Origin: Elusimicrobiota bacterium
GTDB lineage: Bacteria; Elusimicrobiota; Elusimicrobia; UBA1565; UBA9628
Direction: 5' to 3'
NCBI GenBank assembly: GCA_003452935.1
Contig: DMMY01000027.1
Location: forward strand, 186,001 to 250,000
DNA length: 64,000 bases
Shown: one piece after another, positions 17,140-24,844 of the stretch
How positions within the stretch are numbered: position 1 is the first letter of the stretch
Layout: each line of letters begins with the position of its first letter
Made by a program: the position numbers and the translations under genes
Notes under the pieces: model-generated
The model's input: the letters and a program-made list of their open reading frames with translations, nothing else
What the model was told of the DNA's origin: nothing
Databases searched by the model: none

Positions 17140-18639
17140 TCAGGACAACAATTGACGCAGCTCTTCCAGCCGTTGCGGCGCGAAATGAGCGGCTTGATGA
17201 TTGACGGCCACGCCCTGGCAGCGCAGGGCGTGCACGCGGGAAAGATAAGAAGCCCCGGCAAGCAGGTTGAGCGCGACCACGGCCACGCGCCGCTCCTGGG
17301 CCGGCTCCAGGAAGCTGCCCTTGGCCCATTCATTGAACGCGCCCATGCCCGGCCCGCACCAAACCTGATAGTCCATCTTTCGGGAAGGCTCACCCGAATT
17401 GGCCCAGCGCGAGGCCTGGCCCAGGTACCAGCGGAACACCAGAGCCATCTTGTGCTTGGGGTCGCGCTCCCCCCTTTCGGCCTGGGCGGGATCGCGCTTT
17501 AGAAAGTACTCGCGCGTCCGGCGCCAGATATCCTCGCAAGGCGCGCGGAAATAGTCGCGCTCCAGGGCCGCGCGCTGGGGCGCCGGGATTTCGTCAAGGC
17601 TGTTGAAAGCCTTGTAAACCTCGTAAAGCTTGCCCGCGCGCATGGCGAACATGGTGCCGCGCTTGAGCACCTGGACCTTGACTCCCAGCTCGAACATGTC
17701 CGCGGCCGGAGCCATGGCCACGTCCGCCCCGTCCGCCTCGCAGAGCATCCGGCGAACCAGGTCCGAGGTTCCGGATTCCACGCAGGCCTGGTTGATGGAG
17801 CCGGTCATGACATAGGCCGCTCCCATGGCGAAAGCCGCGGCGGCCGAGGCCGGCGTGGCGATGCCGCCGGCCGCGCCCACGCGGACCGGACGGGTATAGC
17901 GATATTTCTCCTGAAGACGGTCGCGCAAAGCGATCATGGTGGGCAGGAGCGTGATGGCGGGCCGGTTGTCCGTGTGCCCGCCGCTGTCCGCCTCGGCCGT
18001 CACGTCGTCGGCCATGGACACGGTCTCGGCCATGCGGGCCTGCTCCTCGGTGATATCGCCTTGGGCCAAGAGCTCGCGCAAGGCCTTTTCCGGAGGAGGA
18101 GACATGAAACGGGACGCGACTTCCACGCGCGAGACCTTGGCCGCGACGCGGTTGCGGACCGCGATTTCTCCGGAAGGCAGGCGCTCGAGGCCTTTGACTC
18201 GGAAGCGGACCAAGGGCAGGGAGAGGTCCAGGTAGGCTGAAGCTTCGATGAGCCTGACCTGGCGGCGCAGATACAAGTCCACGAGCTCGGCTTCGAGCCT
18301 CGGCTCGTTGGGGCTGTTGATGAGGTTGAATCCGATGGCCAGGCCTTGGGACTGGGCTACGGCGTCCTCGACCTGTTCTGGCGCAAGCCCGGCCGAGCCG
18401 AAAAAACCCAGCATGCCTTCCTTGGCCAATGCCTGGGCCATGCGCAAGGAAGCGATGCCGTTGGCCATGGAGCCGCCCGCGTAGGCGTACTTGAGGCCGT
18501 GGGCCTTAACAAACTCGGGGTCGCCCAGGTTCTCCGGCCGGCAGGCAGGCGCGACGGCGGAGCCGATAGGGAGAGTTTCCCCCAGGCGAAGGAGGGATTC
18601 CTGGAGGGTATCCAGGGAATGAGTCAAGCCCGGCTCCAC
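17140..18639 (-). CDS. pfaD: PfaD-like FMN-dependent enoyl reductase
   Basis: A 499-residue protein of the PfaD/nitronate-monooxygenase-like TIM-barrel family. Recognisable features are AYAGGSMANGIAS near residue 55, GFNLINSPNEP near 105, EASAYLDLSLPLVRFR, the ADSGGHTDNRP flavin-site motif near 240, and VGAAGGIATPASAAAAFAMGA in the phosphate-binding region. The C-terminus WCGPGMGAFNEW is typical of PfaD. It reduces enoyl groups during each cycle of the lipid synthase. The start is GTG at 18637-18639; no good Shine-Dalgarno is seen. It is the first gene of the operon, downstream of the promoter at 18706-18735. Confidence 0.92.
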   Translation of the reverse strand: MEPGLTHSLDTLQESLLRLGETLPIGSAVAPACRPENLGDPEFVKAHGLKYAYAGGSMANGIASLRMAQALAKEGMLGFFGSAGLAPEQVEDAVAQSQGLAIGFNLINSPNEPRLEAELVDLYLRRQVRLIEASAYLDLSLPLVRFRVKGLERLPSGEIAVRNRVAAKVSRVEVASRFMSPPPEKALRELLAQGDITEEQARMAETVSMADDVTAEADSGGHTDNRPAITLLPTMIALRDRLQEKYRYTRPVRVGAAGGIATPASAAAAFAMGAAYVMTGSINQACVESGTSDLVRRMLCEADGADVAMAPAADMFELGVKVQVLKRGTMFAMRAGKLYEVYKAFNSLDEIPAPQRAALERDYFRAPCEDIWRRTREYFLKRDPAQAERGERDPKHKMALVFRWYLGQASRWANSGEPSRKMDYQVWCGPGMGAFNEWAKGSFLEPAQERRVAVVALNLLAGASYLSRVHALRCQGVAVNHQAAHFAPQRLEELRQLLS

Positions 18640-18705
18640 TCGGCGATGGAGTTCATTTATTGAGAAAGGAGCGGCTGGACGCCGCCGTTCCTATCGAGAA
18701 ACAAG

Positions 18706-18735
18706 ATTATACTCGTTGCGGCGGGGTCACTTCAA
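18706..18735 (-). promoter_or_regulatory. Promoter of the Pfa lipid-synthase operon
   Basis: On the minus strand, TTGAAG (18730-18735), an 18-bp spacer and a perfect TATAAT (18706-18711) form a sigma-70-like promoter. Transcription would start near 18699, about 60 bases before the pfaD GTG. The surrounding 18640-18824 is clearly AT-richer than the coding DNA. Confidence 0.7.
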
Positions 18736-18824
18736 TCGGCTTTTTCTAAGTTTCTTGGTCCTTGATACAGTCTTAATTTTTTCAAGGTCGCTTCACATAG
18801 GAGCCCCTTAGAAATCCGCCGAAT

Positions 18825-19334
18825 CTAGGGATGAAATCCGATCCTGGGTTTCGGGTCCTCAGCAGGAGGAATCATAAGCCGGCGAATAGCATCAAAGATC
18901 GCCTGAATTTCATCATCATGACCCTTTATCCGCCGCTCCAATTCCTCGATTTTCCTCGCCACCTCGCGGTGCGTCGAAATGAGGTTCCTCAACTTGGTAA
19001 AAGTGCGCATGATCTGGACATTGACGATAATAGCGCGTCTGCTGTTCAAGGCACTCGAGAGCATGGCTACGCCGTTCTCCGTGAAGGCATAGGGAAGTAC
19101 TCGCGAAAATTTCAGACCCGCGAGGTGGTCACAAATTGTGACCACCTCAGCGCGTTCTTTTCGAGTCAGCCGGAAAACAAAATCGCCGGGAAATCTTTCT
19201 TTGTTACGCTTGACCGCTTGGTTAAGGACCTTGGTGGGGACCCCATAGAGGTCGGCCAAATCGCGGTCTATCATCACCTTGAATCCGCGGATGATGAATA
19301 TCCTGCGCTCGATGACTTCAGCCGGTATTCCCAT
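18825..19334 (-). CDS. ORF6N domain protein
   Basis: A 169-residue protein with an N-terminal ORF6N domain: ERRIFIIRGFKVMIDRDLAD, LYGVPTKVLNQAVKRN, RFPGDFVFRLT and YAFTENGVAMLSSALNS. The C-terminus is a charged helix (REVARKIEELERRIKGHDDEI). ORF6N proteins are common in phages and mobile islands and are thought to bind DNA; their function in chromosomes is mostly unknown. It sits downstream of the SpoVG-like gene on the same strand, separated by a strong hairpin. Likely an intact cargo gene of a past mobile element. Confidence 0.85.
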   Translation of the reverse strand: MGIPAEVIERRIFIIRGFKVMIDRDLADLYGVPTKVLNQAVKRNKERFPGDFVFRLTRKERAEVVTICDHLAGLKFSRVLPYAFTENGVAMLSSALNSRRAIIVNVQIMRTFTKLRNLISTHREVARKIEELERRIKGHDDEIQAIFDAIRRLMIPPAEDPKPRIGFHP

Positions 19335-19350
19335 TATTCAGCAACGCCTC

Positions 19351-19390
19351 GCCAGGTTCCCCGGACCCGAAGGAATCCGGGGAACCTGGC
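19351..19390. repeat. Perfect 15-bp-arm inverted repeat
   Basis: Left arm GCCAGGTTCCCCGGA (19351-19365), 10-base loop, right arm the exact reverse complement (19376-19390). It lies between the SpoVG-like stop and the ORF6N start. No T-run follows on either strand, so it is not a classical intrinsic terminator. It could still separate the two genes, or be a solo transposon end. Confidence 0.7.
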
Positions 19391-19398
19391 CCCAGGCG

Positions 19399-19719
19399 TC
19401 AGGCCTTGGCCCCGGCCTCCTCGAAGGCCTTGAGAATCGACGCGGTCGCCAGCCGGTACGACTCGGCCGTTATGGGGAAGGCCACGTCGTAGAACTTCTT
19501 TTCCTCCCCCTTGCCGTTCCAGCGCCGGCTGGGAAAGGCCACGAACACCGCCTCCCCCCCGTCCTTGCCCACTTTCAGGATGCGGATGTCCCGGATGACG
19601 AACGCTCCTCCGATGACCAGTTCCGCAAAACCCAGTAGGTGCGCGCTGCCGAAAGCCATCGGCTCCCGCAAGACCCGGACCTTCGTCTCCAGACCCAGCA
19701 TGTCTTTCTGCCGCTCCAT
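19399..19719 (-). CDS. SpoVG family protein
   Basis: A 106-residue protein with the SpoVG fold signature: FVIRDIRILKVGKDGGEAVFVAFPSR, then KFYDVAFPITAESYRLATASIL. SpoVG proteins are small RNA/DNA-binding regulators present in many non-spore-formers. The start at 19719 is preceded on the minus strand by GGGAGGGGGG, a strong purine-rich ribosome-binding site. The protein is slightly longer at its N-terminus than Bacillus SpoVG. Family call is good; the regulated process is unknown. Confidence 0.8.
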   Translation of the reverse strand: MERQKDMLGLETKVRVLREPMAFGSAHLLGFAELVIGGAFVIRDIRILKVGKDGGEAVFVAFPSRRWNGKGEEKKFYDVAFPITAESYRLATASILKAFEEAGAKA

Positions 19720-19793
19720 CCCCCCTCCCTGCGCCGCAAGGTTGACGACCTCATGACAAGCATACGAGCCAGCCGTAAAAAAGTTCCATGCGG

Positions 19794-19822
19794 TTGCAAC
19801 TGCGCTTGCGGGGTGCTACAAT
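19794..19822 (+). promoter_or_regulatory. Promoter of the OmpA-like gene
   Basis: TTGCAA (19794-19799), a 17-bp spacer, then TACAAT (19817-19822). The chosen start codon follows 12 bases later at 19835, leaving almost no leader. Confidence 0.6.
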
Positions 19823-19834
19823 GCTAATGCGAAA

Positions 19835-20716
19835 ATGCGACCACCGGGCGTGCGAAAGATCATCGGGATATCCCTAGGGCTCATGTTGGCGCCGCTCATT
19901 TTGGCCGCGCTGCTGCATGCCCAGGTTCCCATCGAGGATTTTCCCGGCGAGAGCAGACTCTCCTTAGCCGCCGAAGAAAATCCTGAAGTCGTAAGCGACC
20001 CCTTGAGCCCGCCGGTGACCTTCCGGATCAAGGAAGACGGTTTAAAAACTCTTCTCGCGGGAAGCGCGAACGAGGATTTCTTGGCGGACTTGCGCCAGTG
20101 GCAGATACAGATATTTAATTTCGACGAGGAAAAGGTCGCTTATATCCAAGGCTCGGGCCCGCCCTCATCGGACCGGATCGTCTGGAACGGCGCGGCCCGG
20201 GACGGGAGCCTATTACGGGATGGATTCTACACGGCCCGCCTGGTCTGGACGGACTCCACGGGCGTCATGCAAAAAACCCCTTCCATCCAAGTGGGCCTGG
20301 TGACCTCGTCGGAACTCAAGAAGTTCCTCTCTCAACAGGTGAGCTTCGCTTACTCGGATAGCGGCTTGACCCTGCGCCTCGCGGAAACGCCGACCTTCGC
20401 CCCGGGGGCATGGAGCATACAACCGCAATCAATCGGGACGCTTAAGCAAATATCGAAATTTCTGCAATGCTATCCCCGAAACCGCTTGACGGTCCAGGGA
20501 CATGCGGATACAACCGGAACCAGCGGCGTGAACAAGCGCATATCCCTTTACCGGGCCCGCGCCATCTATAGGTTCCTGTCCGAGCATGGCGTCGACCGGT
20601 CGCGCATGACCTATGAAGGGCGGGGCGCGGAGCAACCCATCGCGGACAACGCCACCGCCCAGGGACGCGCCAGGAATCGTCGGGTGGATATCCTTCTGCA
20701 CAAGGCCATGATCTAA
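19835..20716 (+). CDS. OmpA-family peptidoglycan-associated protein
   Basis: A 293-residue protein. An N-terminal hydrophobic segment (IIGISLGLMLAPLILAALLHA) acts as signal peptide or anchor. The middle has a FlgD-like beta segment (VWNGAARDGSLLRDGFYTARL). Residues about 195-290 are an OmpA C-terminal domain: LTVQGHADTTGTSGVNKRIS, LYRARAIYRFL and GRGAEQPIADNATAQGRARN, with the conserved Asp and Arg that bind diaminopimelate of peptidoglycan. It probably ties the envelope to the cell wall. Two other ATGs lie just upstream (19821, 19827) but in other frames. It stands alone between the SpoVG-like gene (divergent) and the helicase (convergent). Confidence 0.88.
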   Translation: MRPPGVRKIIGISLGLMLAPLILAALLHAQVPIEDFPGESRLSLAAEENPEVVSDPLSPPVTFRIKEDGLKTLLAGSANEDFLADLRQWQIQIFNFDEEKVAYIQGSGPPSSDRIVWNGAARDGSLLRDGFYTARLVWTDSTGVMQKTPSIQVGLVTSSELKKFLSQQVSFAYSDSGLTLRLAETPTFAPGAWSIQPQSIGTLKQISKFLQCYPRNRLTVQGHADTTGTSGVNKRISLYRARAIYRFLSEHGVDRSRMTYEGRGAEQPIADNATAQGRARNRRVDILLHKAMI

Positions 20717-20747
20717 CTCCCGCAACGGCAAGCCGCGCGGCGCCAGG

Positions 20748-22652
20748 TCAGATTTCCGGCCATTCGTACGAGGAACGGTGCGCGTTGCAGGCGTCGGCGT
20801 AGTCGATGAAGCGCGAATAGAAGGGATGCCGGCCGATGGTCGAGGAGTCGCCGATGACGATGAGCAGGCGCCGCGCGCGCGTCATGGCCACGTTCATGCG
20901 CCGGGTGTCCGACAAAAAACCCACCTCTCCCGACTCGTTGCAGCGCACCAAGGAGACGATGGTGACTTCCTTTTCCCGGCCCTGGAACCCGTCCACCGAC
21001 CCGATCTCCAGGCCCGGGATCTTGGCCAAGGTCTTGAGCAGCTTGACCTGGGCCACATAAGGGGTGATGATCGCCAATTGATGCGGCTCGACGCCGGAGG
21101 CCAAAACCTTCTCCATCAGCCGCAGGGCAAGCTTGGCCTCCTCCGGGTTTTCGCGGCTCTCCAAAAGCTCGTTCCAGGTCTCCGAGAAACCCGCTCCGGC
21201 GGTGTCCACGAAAACCAGGGGCACGGAAGTCAGATCCGTGGCCTCGACCTGGGTCAGCTCCGAGGCGGTATGGGCGCGGACCGATTCATCGGCGATGAGC
21301 TTGCCGCCGTAGAACTGGTCCGAGGAAAAACGCATGATGGCCTCGTGCATCCGGTACTGGACGCGCAAGAGGGTCTGCAAGCTCTCGGGCAGGATGTCCT
21401 TGAGCCGGTCGAAGAGAGTGGTGGAGAGGCCTTCTTGCGCCGCTTCCTGGGAGTAAATGGTCGGCGGCAGCTGCATGGAGTCGCCCGCGAACACGGCGCG
21501 TTCCGCCATGGTCAGGGGAATCCAGGAAAGAGGCTCGGTCGCCTGGGAAGCCTCGTCGAGCGCGACCAGGTCGAAGGAGCCCTTGACCAGGCCGCGCGAG
21601 AGCCCGCCGTGGGTCGATAGCACGACCTGGGCCGAGCCGATGATGCGCCGCGATATCTCAGCCTCGATGTTTCGCGCCTGGCGCCAGAGCTTGGCGATCT
21701 CCCGGTCGCGCTCCTGGCGCTCGTCGTAGCCGAGCTGGCCCCGGCCGAAGCGCGAACGGCGCTTGACCAGACGCTCGCGCCAGGCGTCGAGCTCCAAGAC
21801 CTCCTGATAGCCCGGATCGATTTCGATGAGCGACGAGAGGTTGCTGTGGCGCAGGGACTCCAAGGTGCGCGCCGGATGCCCCAGACGCACCAAGCGCAGT
21901 CCCGAGCCCTGGAGCTTTTCGAGGATATTGTCCACCGCGATGTTGGACGGGGCGGTGGCGAGCACCCTCTCCCCGGCGGCCGCGGCCTGCCGAATGATCT
22001 CGACTAAAACCGTGGTCTTGCCCGTTCCGGGCGGGCCGTGGATCAGAGCCGCGTCCGAGGCGCAGAGGCACCGCGTCACGGCCTGTCTCTGGAACTCGTT
22101 TAATGCCTCGTTAAAGAACCGGACCTTGCGCGCCCGCCTGCGATCCGCGGCCGACTCCCCCAAAAAGACCTCGCGCAGGACCGAAGTTCTGTTCTTGCGC
22201 GCGTCCGAGGCCGTGGCCAGGGCCTTTTTCATGCGGCGGTAAGTGGCGTCCGAGCCCAGCAAGTCGACCTGGCAGACGCCGCGGCCGAGCTGAGCGGGCG
22301 GAGGACCGTTTAAAGCGATGGTGGCGCGGTACTCGTCCACCTTATAGAAAGTCCCCTCTCCATCCGGGGGCTGGCTGCCCGTGGGAAATGTCAGCAGGGC
22401 ATTATCCCCCGCACTCATGGCATGAAAGGGCGACAACTCCTCGCCCTTGGGCTGACGCGAGAGAGTCACCAGGGCCATGCCGCCCAGGCCCGTCTCAACG
22501 CCGTCGATGACCAGCCCCGTCACGGTCTTGCCCAGGGCCTCGCGGGTGGCCAAAGGGAAGCGATGCAGTTCCCTGAGATTCTCCTGCTTCTCGGCCAGCC
22601 GCTCCTTTTCCAACAGCTCCAGGAGCTTGGCGAAATGTTCTTTGCCCGACAT
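20748..22652 (-). CDS. UPF1/IGHMBP2-like superfamily 1 helicase
   Basis: A 634-residue SF1B helicase. Walker A GPPGTGKTT lies at about 206-214, after a Q-motif-like NEFQRQAV. Motif II is DEAS (LVALDEASQATEPLSW), followed by FAGDSMQLPP (motif III), QYRMHEAIMRFSS (motif IV) and GSVDGFQGREKEVTIVSLVR plus NVAMTRARRLLIVIGD (motifs V-VI). The N-terminal 180 residues include a beta-barrel region typical of the IGHMBP2/SMUBP-2 family. These enzymes unwind RNA or DNA 5'-3'. Bacterial homologues are common and poorly characterised. It is a single gene convergent with the OmpA-like gene and divergent from the transposase element. Confidence 0.9.
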   Translation of the reverse strand: MSGKEHFAKLLELLEKERLAEKQENLRELHRFPLATREALGKTVTGLVIDGVETGLGGMALVTLSRQPKGEELSPFHAMSAGDNALLTFPTGSQPPDGEGTFYKVDEYRATIALNGPPPAQLGRGVCQVDLLGSDATYRRMKKALATASDARKNRTSVLREVFLGESAADRRRARKVRFFNEALNEFQRQAVTRCLCASDAALIHGPPGTGKTTVLVEIIRQAAAAGERVLATAPSNIAVDNILEKLQGSGLRLVRLGHPARTLESLRHSNLSSLIEIDPGYQEVLELDAWRERLVKRRSRFGRGQLGYDERQERDREIAKLWRQARNIEAEISRRIIGSAQVVLSTHGGLSRGLVKGSFDLVALDEASQATEPLSWIPLTMAERAVFAGDSMQLPPTIYSQEAAQEGLSTTLFDRLKDILPESLQTLLRVQYRMHEAIMRFSSDQFYGGKLIADESVRAHTASELTQVEATDLTSVPLVFVDTAGAGFSETWNELLESRENPEEAKLALRLMEKVLASGVEPHQLAIITPYVAQVKLLKTLAKIPGLEIGSVDGFQGREKEVTIVSLVRCNESGEVGFLSDTRRMNVAMTRARRLLIVIGDSSTIGRHPFYSRFIDYADACNAHRSSYEWPEI

Positions 22653-22683
22653 ATAAACCTATCTTAGCATTTGCCTATTAGGT

Positions 22684-23620
22684 GGTGCCGGAGATTGCCT
22701 TATTGAACTTGTTGGAACTATTTTTGACCTCAATCGTATCCTAAGCATGGGACGACCGCCTCGAATCAGTTTCCCCGGCGCCATCTATCACGCCATGGCA
22801 CGCGGGAATGCTCAACAAAAAATCTTCCTTTGTCCTGGGGATTGGACGTATTTTCTCGACATCCTGGCGCACTCAAAGACGCTAAGGAACTTCAAACTCC
22901 ATGCCTATTGCCTCATGCCCAACCATATCCATCTCCTCGTCGAACCTATCGAGGCAAACATATCCACAATCATGGGTTCACTCCTGAATCGCTTCGCCAA
23001 GCACCTCAATGCGAGACTGGATCGCAAAGGCCACGTATTCCAAGATCGATTCAAGGCCCCGCTCTGCCGAAACAATTCGCATCTCCTGCAGCTTGTGCGC
23101 TACATCCACCTAAATCCCGTGGCTGGCGGTCTTGCCGCCGAGCCTTCCGCTTGGCCTTTCTCCGGCCATCTGGAGTATCTAGGCAAAAGCCCCGTGCGCC
23201 TAATCGATCCGCAACTCGTATTGTCCTTGTTTCATGCGAGCAGTGACTCCGCGCGCGAGGAATATCAAAAATTCGTCCTCAACGAGAACAATCCGATTGA
23301 CCAAGACACATCTCCCGGCATTCTGCCAACCATACCGGAAAGCGCGCCAACCGAATGCATATCCCTGACCAAAACGCAGATGAGTCTGGCCGAAGTGGCC
23401 TCGGTGCGCGCAATCGCTGCCGGCATATCACAACAGGTCCTGCGCAGCCAAAGTCGGATACGCCGTGTCTGCAAGGCCCGTCACGCTTTCATCCACCAGG
23501 CCTTCCAGGCCGGCTACTCGCTCACTGATATCGCGGGATATCTAAGCCTGACGGTCTCAATGGTTTCCCGGATACTCATCAAAAAAGTCCAACAAGTCCA
23601 ATAAGGCGATCTCCGGCACC
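22684..23620 (+). mobile_element. REP-associated tyrosine transposase element with inverted ends
   Basis: A 937-bp unit. The left end (from 22684) begins GGTGCCGGAGATTGCCTTAT. The right end (to 23620), read on the minus strand, begins GGTGCCGGAGATCGCCTTAT. The similarity runs for about 42 bases with few differences, through TTGTTGGA and a T-run. The single gene inside is a Y1-type transposase whose last codons lie in the right repeat. Related ends occur at 37401 and 39406. Ends this long and matched are unusual for RAYTs, which normally sit next to short REP hairpins. Confidence 0.8.
22747..23604 (+). CDS. REP-associated tyrosine transposase (Y1 HUH family)
   Basis: A 285-residue protein. 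The N-terminal Y1_Tnp domain starts GRPPRISFPGAIYHAMARGN. The HUH metal motif is PNHIHLLVEP (His60, His62) and the nucleophile is probably Tyr119 in LVRYIHLNPV. RKGHVFQDRFK is the usual RAYT motif. The C-terminal 80 residues form a DnaA-like helix-turn-helix (VRAIAAGISQQVLR, then YSLTDIAGYLSLTVSMVSRI). Such enzymes cut single-stranded DNA at hairpins and are held to spread REP sequences. All key residues are present, so it may be active. It lies inside inverted repeats (22684 and 23620). Confidence 0.92.
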   Translation: MGRPPRISFPGAIYHAMARGNAQQKIFLCPGDWTYFLDILAHSKTLRNFKLHAYCLMPNHIHLLVEPIEANISTIMGSLLNRFAKHLNARLDRKGHVFQDRFKAPLCRNNSHLLQLVRYIHLNPVAGGLAAEPSAWPFSGHLEYLGKSPVRLIDPQLVLSLFHASSDSAREEYQKFVLNENNPIDQDTSPGILPTIPESAPTECISLTKTQMSLAEVASVRAIAAGISQQVLRSQSRIRRVCKARHAFIHQAFQAGYSLTDIAGYLSLTVSMVSRILIKKVQQVQ

Positions 23621-23632
23621 GCTAGACTTTGG

Positions 23633-23638
23633 TATACT
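23633..23638 (+). promoter_or_regulatory. -10 box of the cardiolipin synthase gene (possible leaderless start)
   Basis: TATACT ends 4 bases before the ATG at 23643. No Shine-Dalgarno precedes the start. Transcription would begin at or next to the start codon (ATGATG). Confidence 0.5.
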
Positions 23639-23642
23639 GCCC

Positions 23643-24821
23643 ATGATGCAGTGGTCGCAGCTTTTGAGACGGTATTTGAGGCGCATCCCGCCGGGCTCGG
23701 GGAATTTTACCCAGGACCTCGACAAATTTTTGCCGGGCAACAAGCTCACGCTGCTCAACACCGGGGGCGAGGCCTTCGCGTCCATGTGGGAGGCCATGGA
23801 ATCGGCCCGCCACACCATCCACCTGGAGACCTACATCTTCTACTCCGATGAAACCGGCCAGGAATTCGCGGACCGCCTCATGGCCAAGGCCCGCCAAGGC
23901 GTCTCGGTGCGGCTCATCTTCGATTCCATCGGCTCCATGGAGATGGACCCTCTGTTCTTGACGCGGCTGCGCAACGCCGGGGTGAGGGTGCTCGAATACC
24001 ATCCGGTCGCTCCATGGCGGTCGAACTGGGCCTGGAGCAACCGCGATCACCGCAAGATACTGGTGGTGGACAGCCGCGTGGCCTTCACCGGCGGCATGAA
24101 CATCTCGCACGACCACGCCCCGCGCCAACTCGGCGGCGGAGACTGGTACGACACCCACGTCAAGGTCGAGGGTCCGGCCGCCTACGAACTCGACCGGCTC
24201 TTCCGCGCCGTCTGGTTCAAGGAAAGCAAGAAATGGTTTCCCCTCCTCGATTATCCCGACCAAACGCCCGGGACCTCCTTGGTCTGGGTCGCGGCCAACC
24301 AGGAAATACTGCACCGCCACCGCATCCGTTCCGCCTACATCAACGCCCTGCGCGCGGCCCGGCGCGAGGTCCTCATCGCCAACGCCTACTTCATCCCGGA
24401 TCGAGGCATCCGCCTGGCCCTGGCCGCCGCGGCCCGGCGGGGGGTCGCGGTCAAAATATTGGTTCCGGGCATTTCCGAATTCTCCTTTGTCTGGCATGCG
24501 GGACGGCGCCGCTTCAGCCAGCTCCTGCGCGAGGGGGTCCGCATCTTCGAATGGCCCGGCTCAATCCTGCATGCCAAGACCGCGGTCATCGACGGAGTCT
24601 GGTGCGCGGTCGGCTCCTACAACATGGACCACCGCAGCCTTCTGCACAACCTCGAGGTCAACGTCAAGATACTGGACTGCGATCTGGCGGACCAGATGAA
24701 GACGCGCTTCGAACGCGACCTGGCGTCTTCCCGCGAGATAACGTACGAGAAATGGCGCGACCGCCCCTGGATGGACAAGCAGCGCGAGAAGTTCTGGTAC
24801 CTGTTCAGGTACTTTTTTTGA
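23643..24821 (+). CDS. Cardiolipin synthase / phospholipase D family protein
   Basis: A 392-residue protein with two HKD motifs: NRDHRKILVVDSR (His136, Lys138) and SILHAKTAVIDGVWCAVGSYN (near 313), each followed by the expected Gly/Ser/Asn residues. The N-terminal region LLNTGGEAFASMWEAMESA and HLETYIFYSDETG are typical of ClsB-type proteins. No transmembrane helices are seen, as in ClsB and unlike ClsA. It would make cardiolipin by transphosphatidylation. It begins only 22 bases after the transposase element, and its stop is next to the convergent TldE-like gene. Confidence 0.9.
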   Translation: MMQWSQLLRRYLRRIPPGSGNFTQDLDKFLPGNKLTLLNTGGEAFASMWEAMESARHTIHLETYIFYSDETGQEFADRLMAKARQGVSVRLIFDSIGSMEMDPLFLTRLRNAGVRVLEYHPVAPWRSNWAWSNRDHRKILVVDSRVAFTGGMNISHDHAPRQLGGGDWYDTHVKVEGPAAYELDRLFRAVWFKESKKWFPLLDYPDQTPGTSLVWVAANQEILHRHRIRSAYINALRAARREVLIANAYFIPDRGIRLALAAAARRGVAVKILVPGISEFSFVWHAGRRRFSQLLREGVRIFEWPGSILHAKTAVIDGVWCAVGSYNMDHRSLLHNLEVNVKILDCDLADQMKTRFERDLASSREITYEKWRDRPWMDKQREKFWYLFRYFF

Positions 24822-24826
24822 ATCCC

Positions 24827-24844
24827 CGGCGCCTTACGGCGCCG
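24827..24844. terminator. Small hairpin between convergent genes
   Basis: CGGCGCC, loop TTAC, GGCGCCG: a perfect 7-bp stem just after the cardiolipin synthase stop and overlapping the last codons of the TldE-like gene. On the plus strand a TTTTT follows about 11 bases later, so it is at best a weak intrinsic terminator. Confidence 0.35.

Noticed and set aside
18825..19719. A prophage at the ORF6N/SpoVG-like genes
   Set aside because: No integrase, terminase, capsid or lysis gene is present; only one phage-associated domain is seen.
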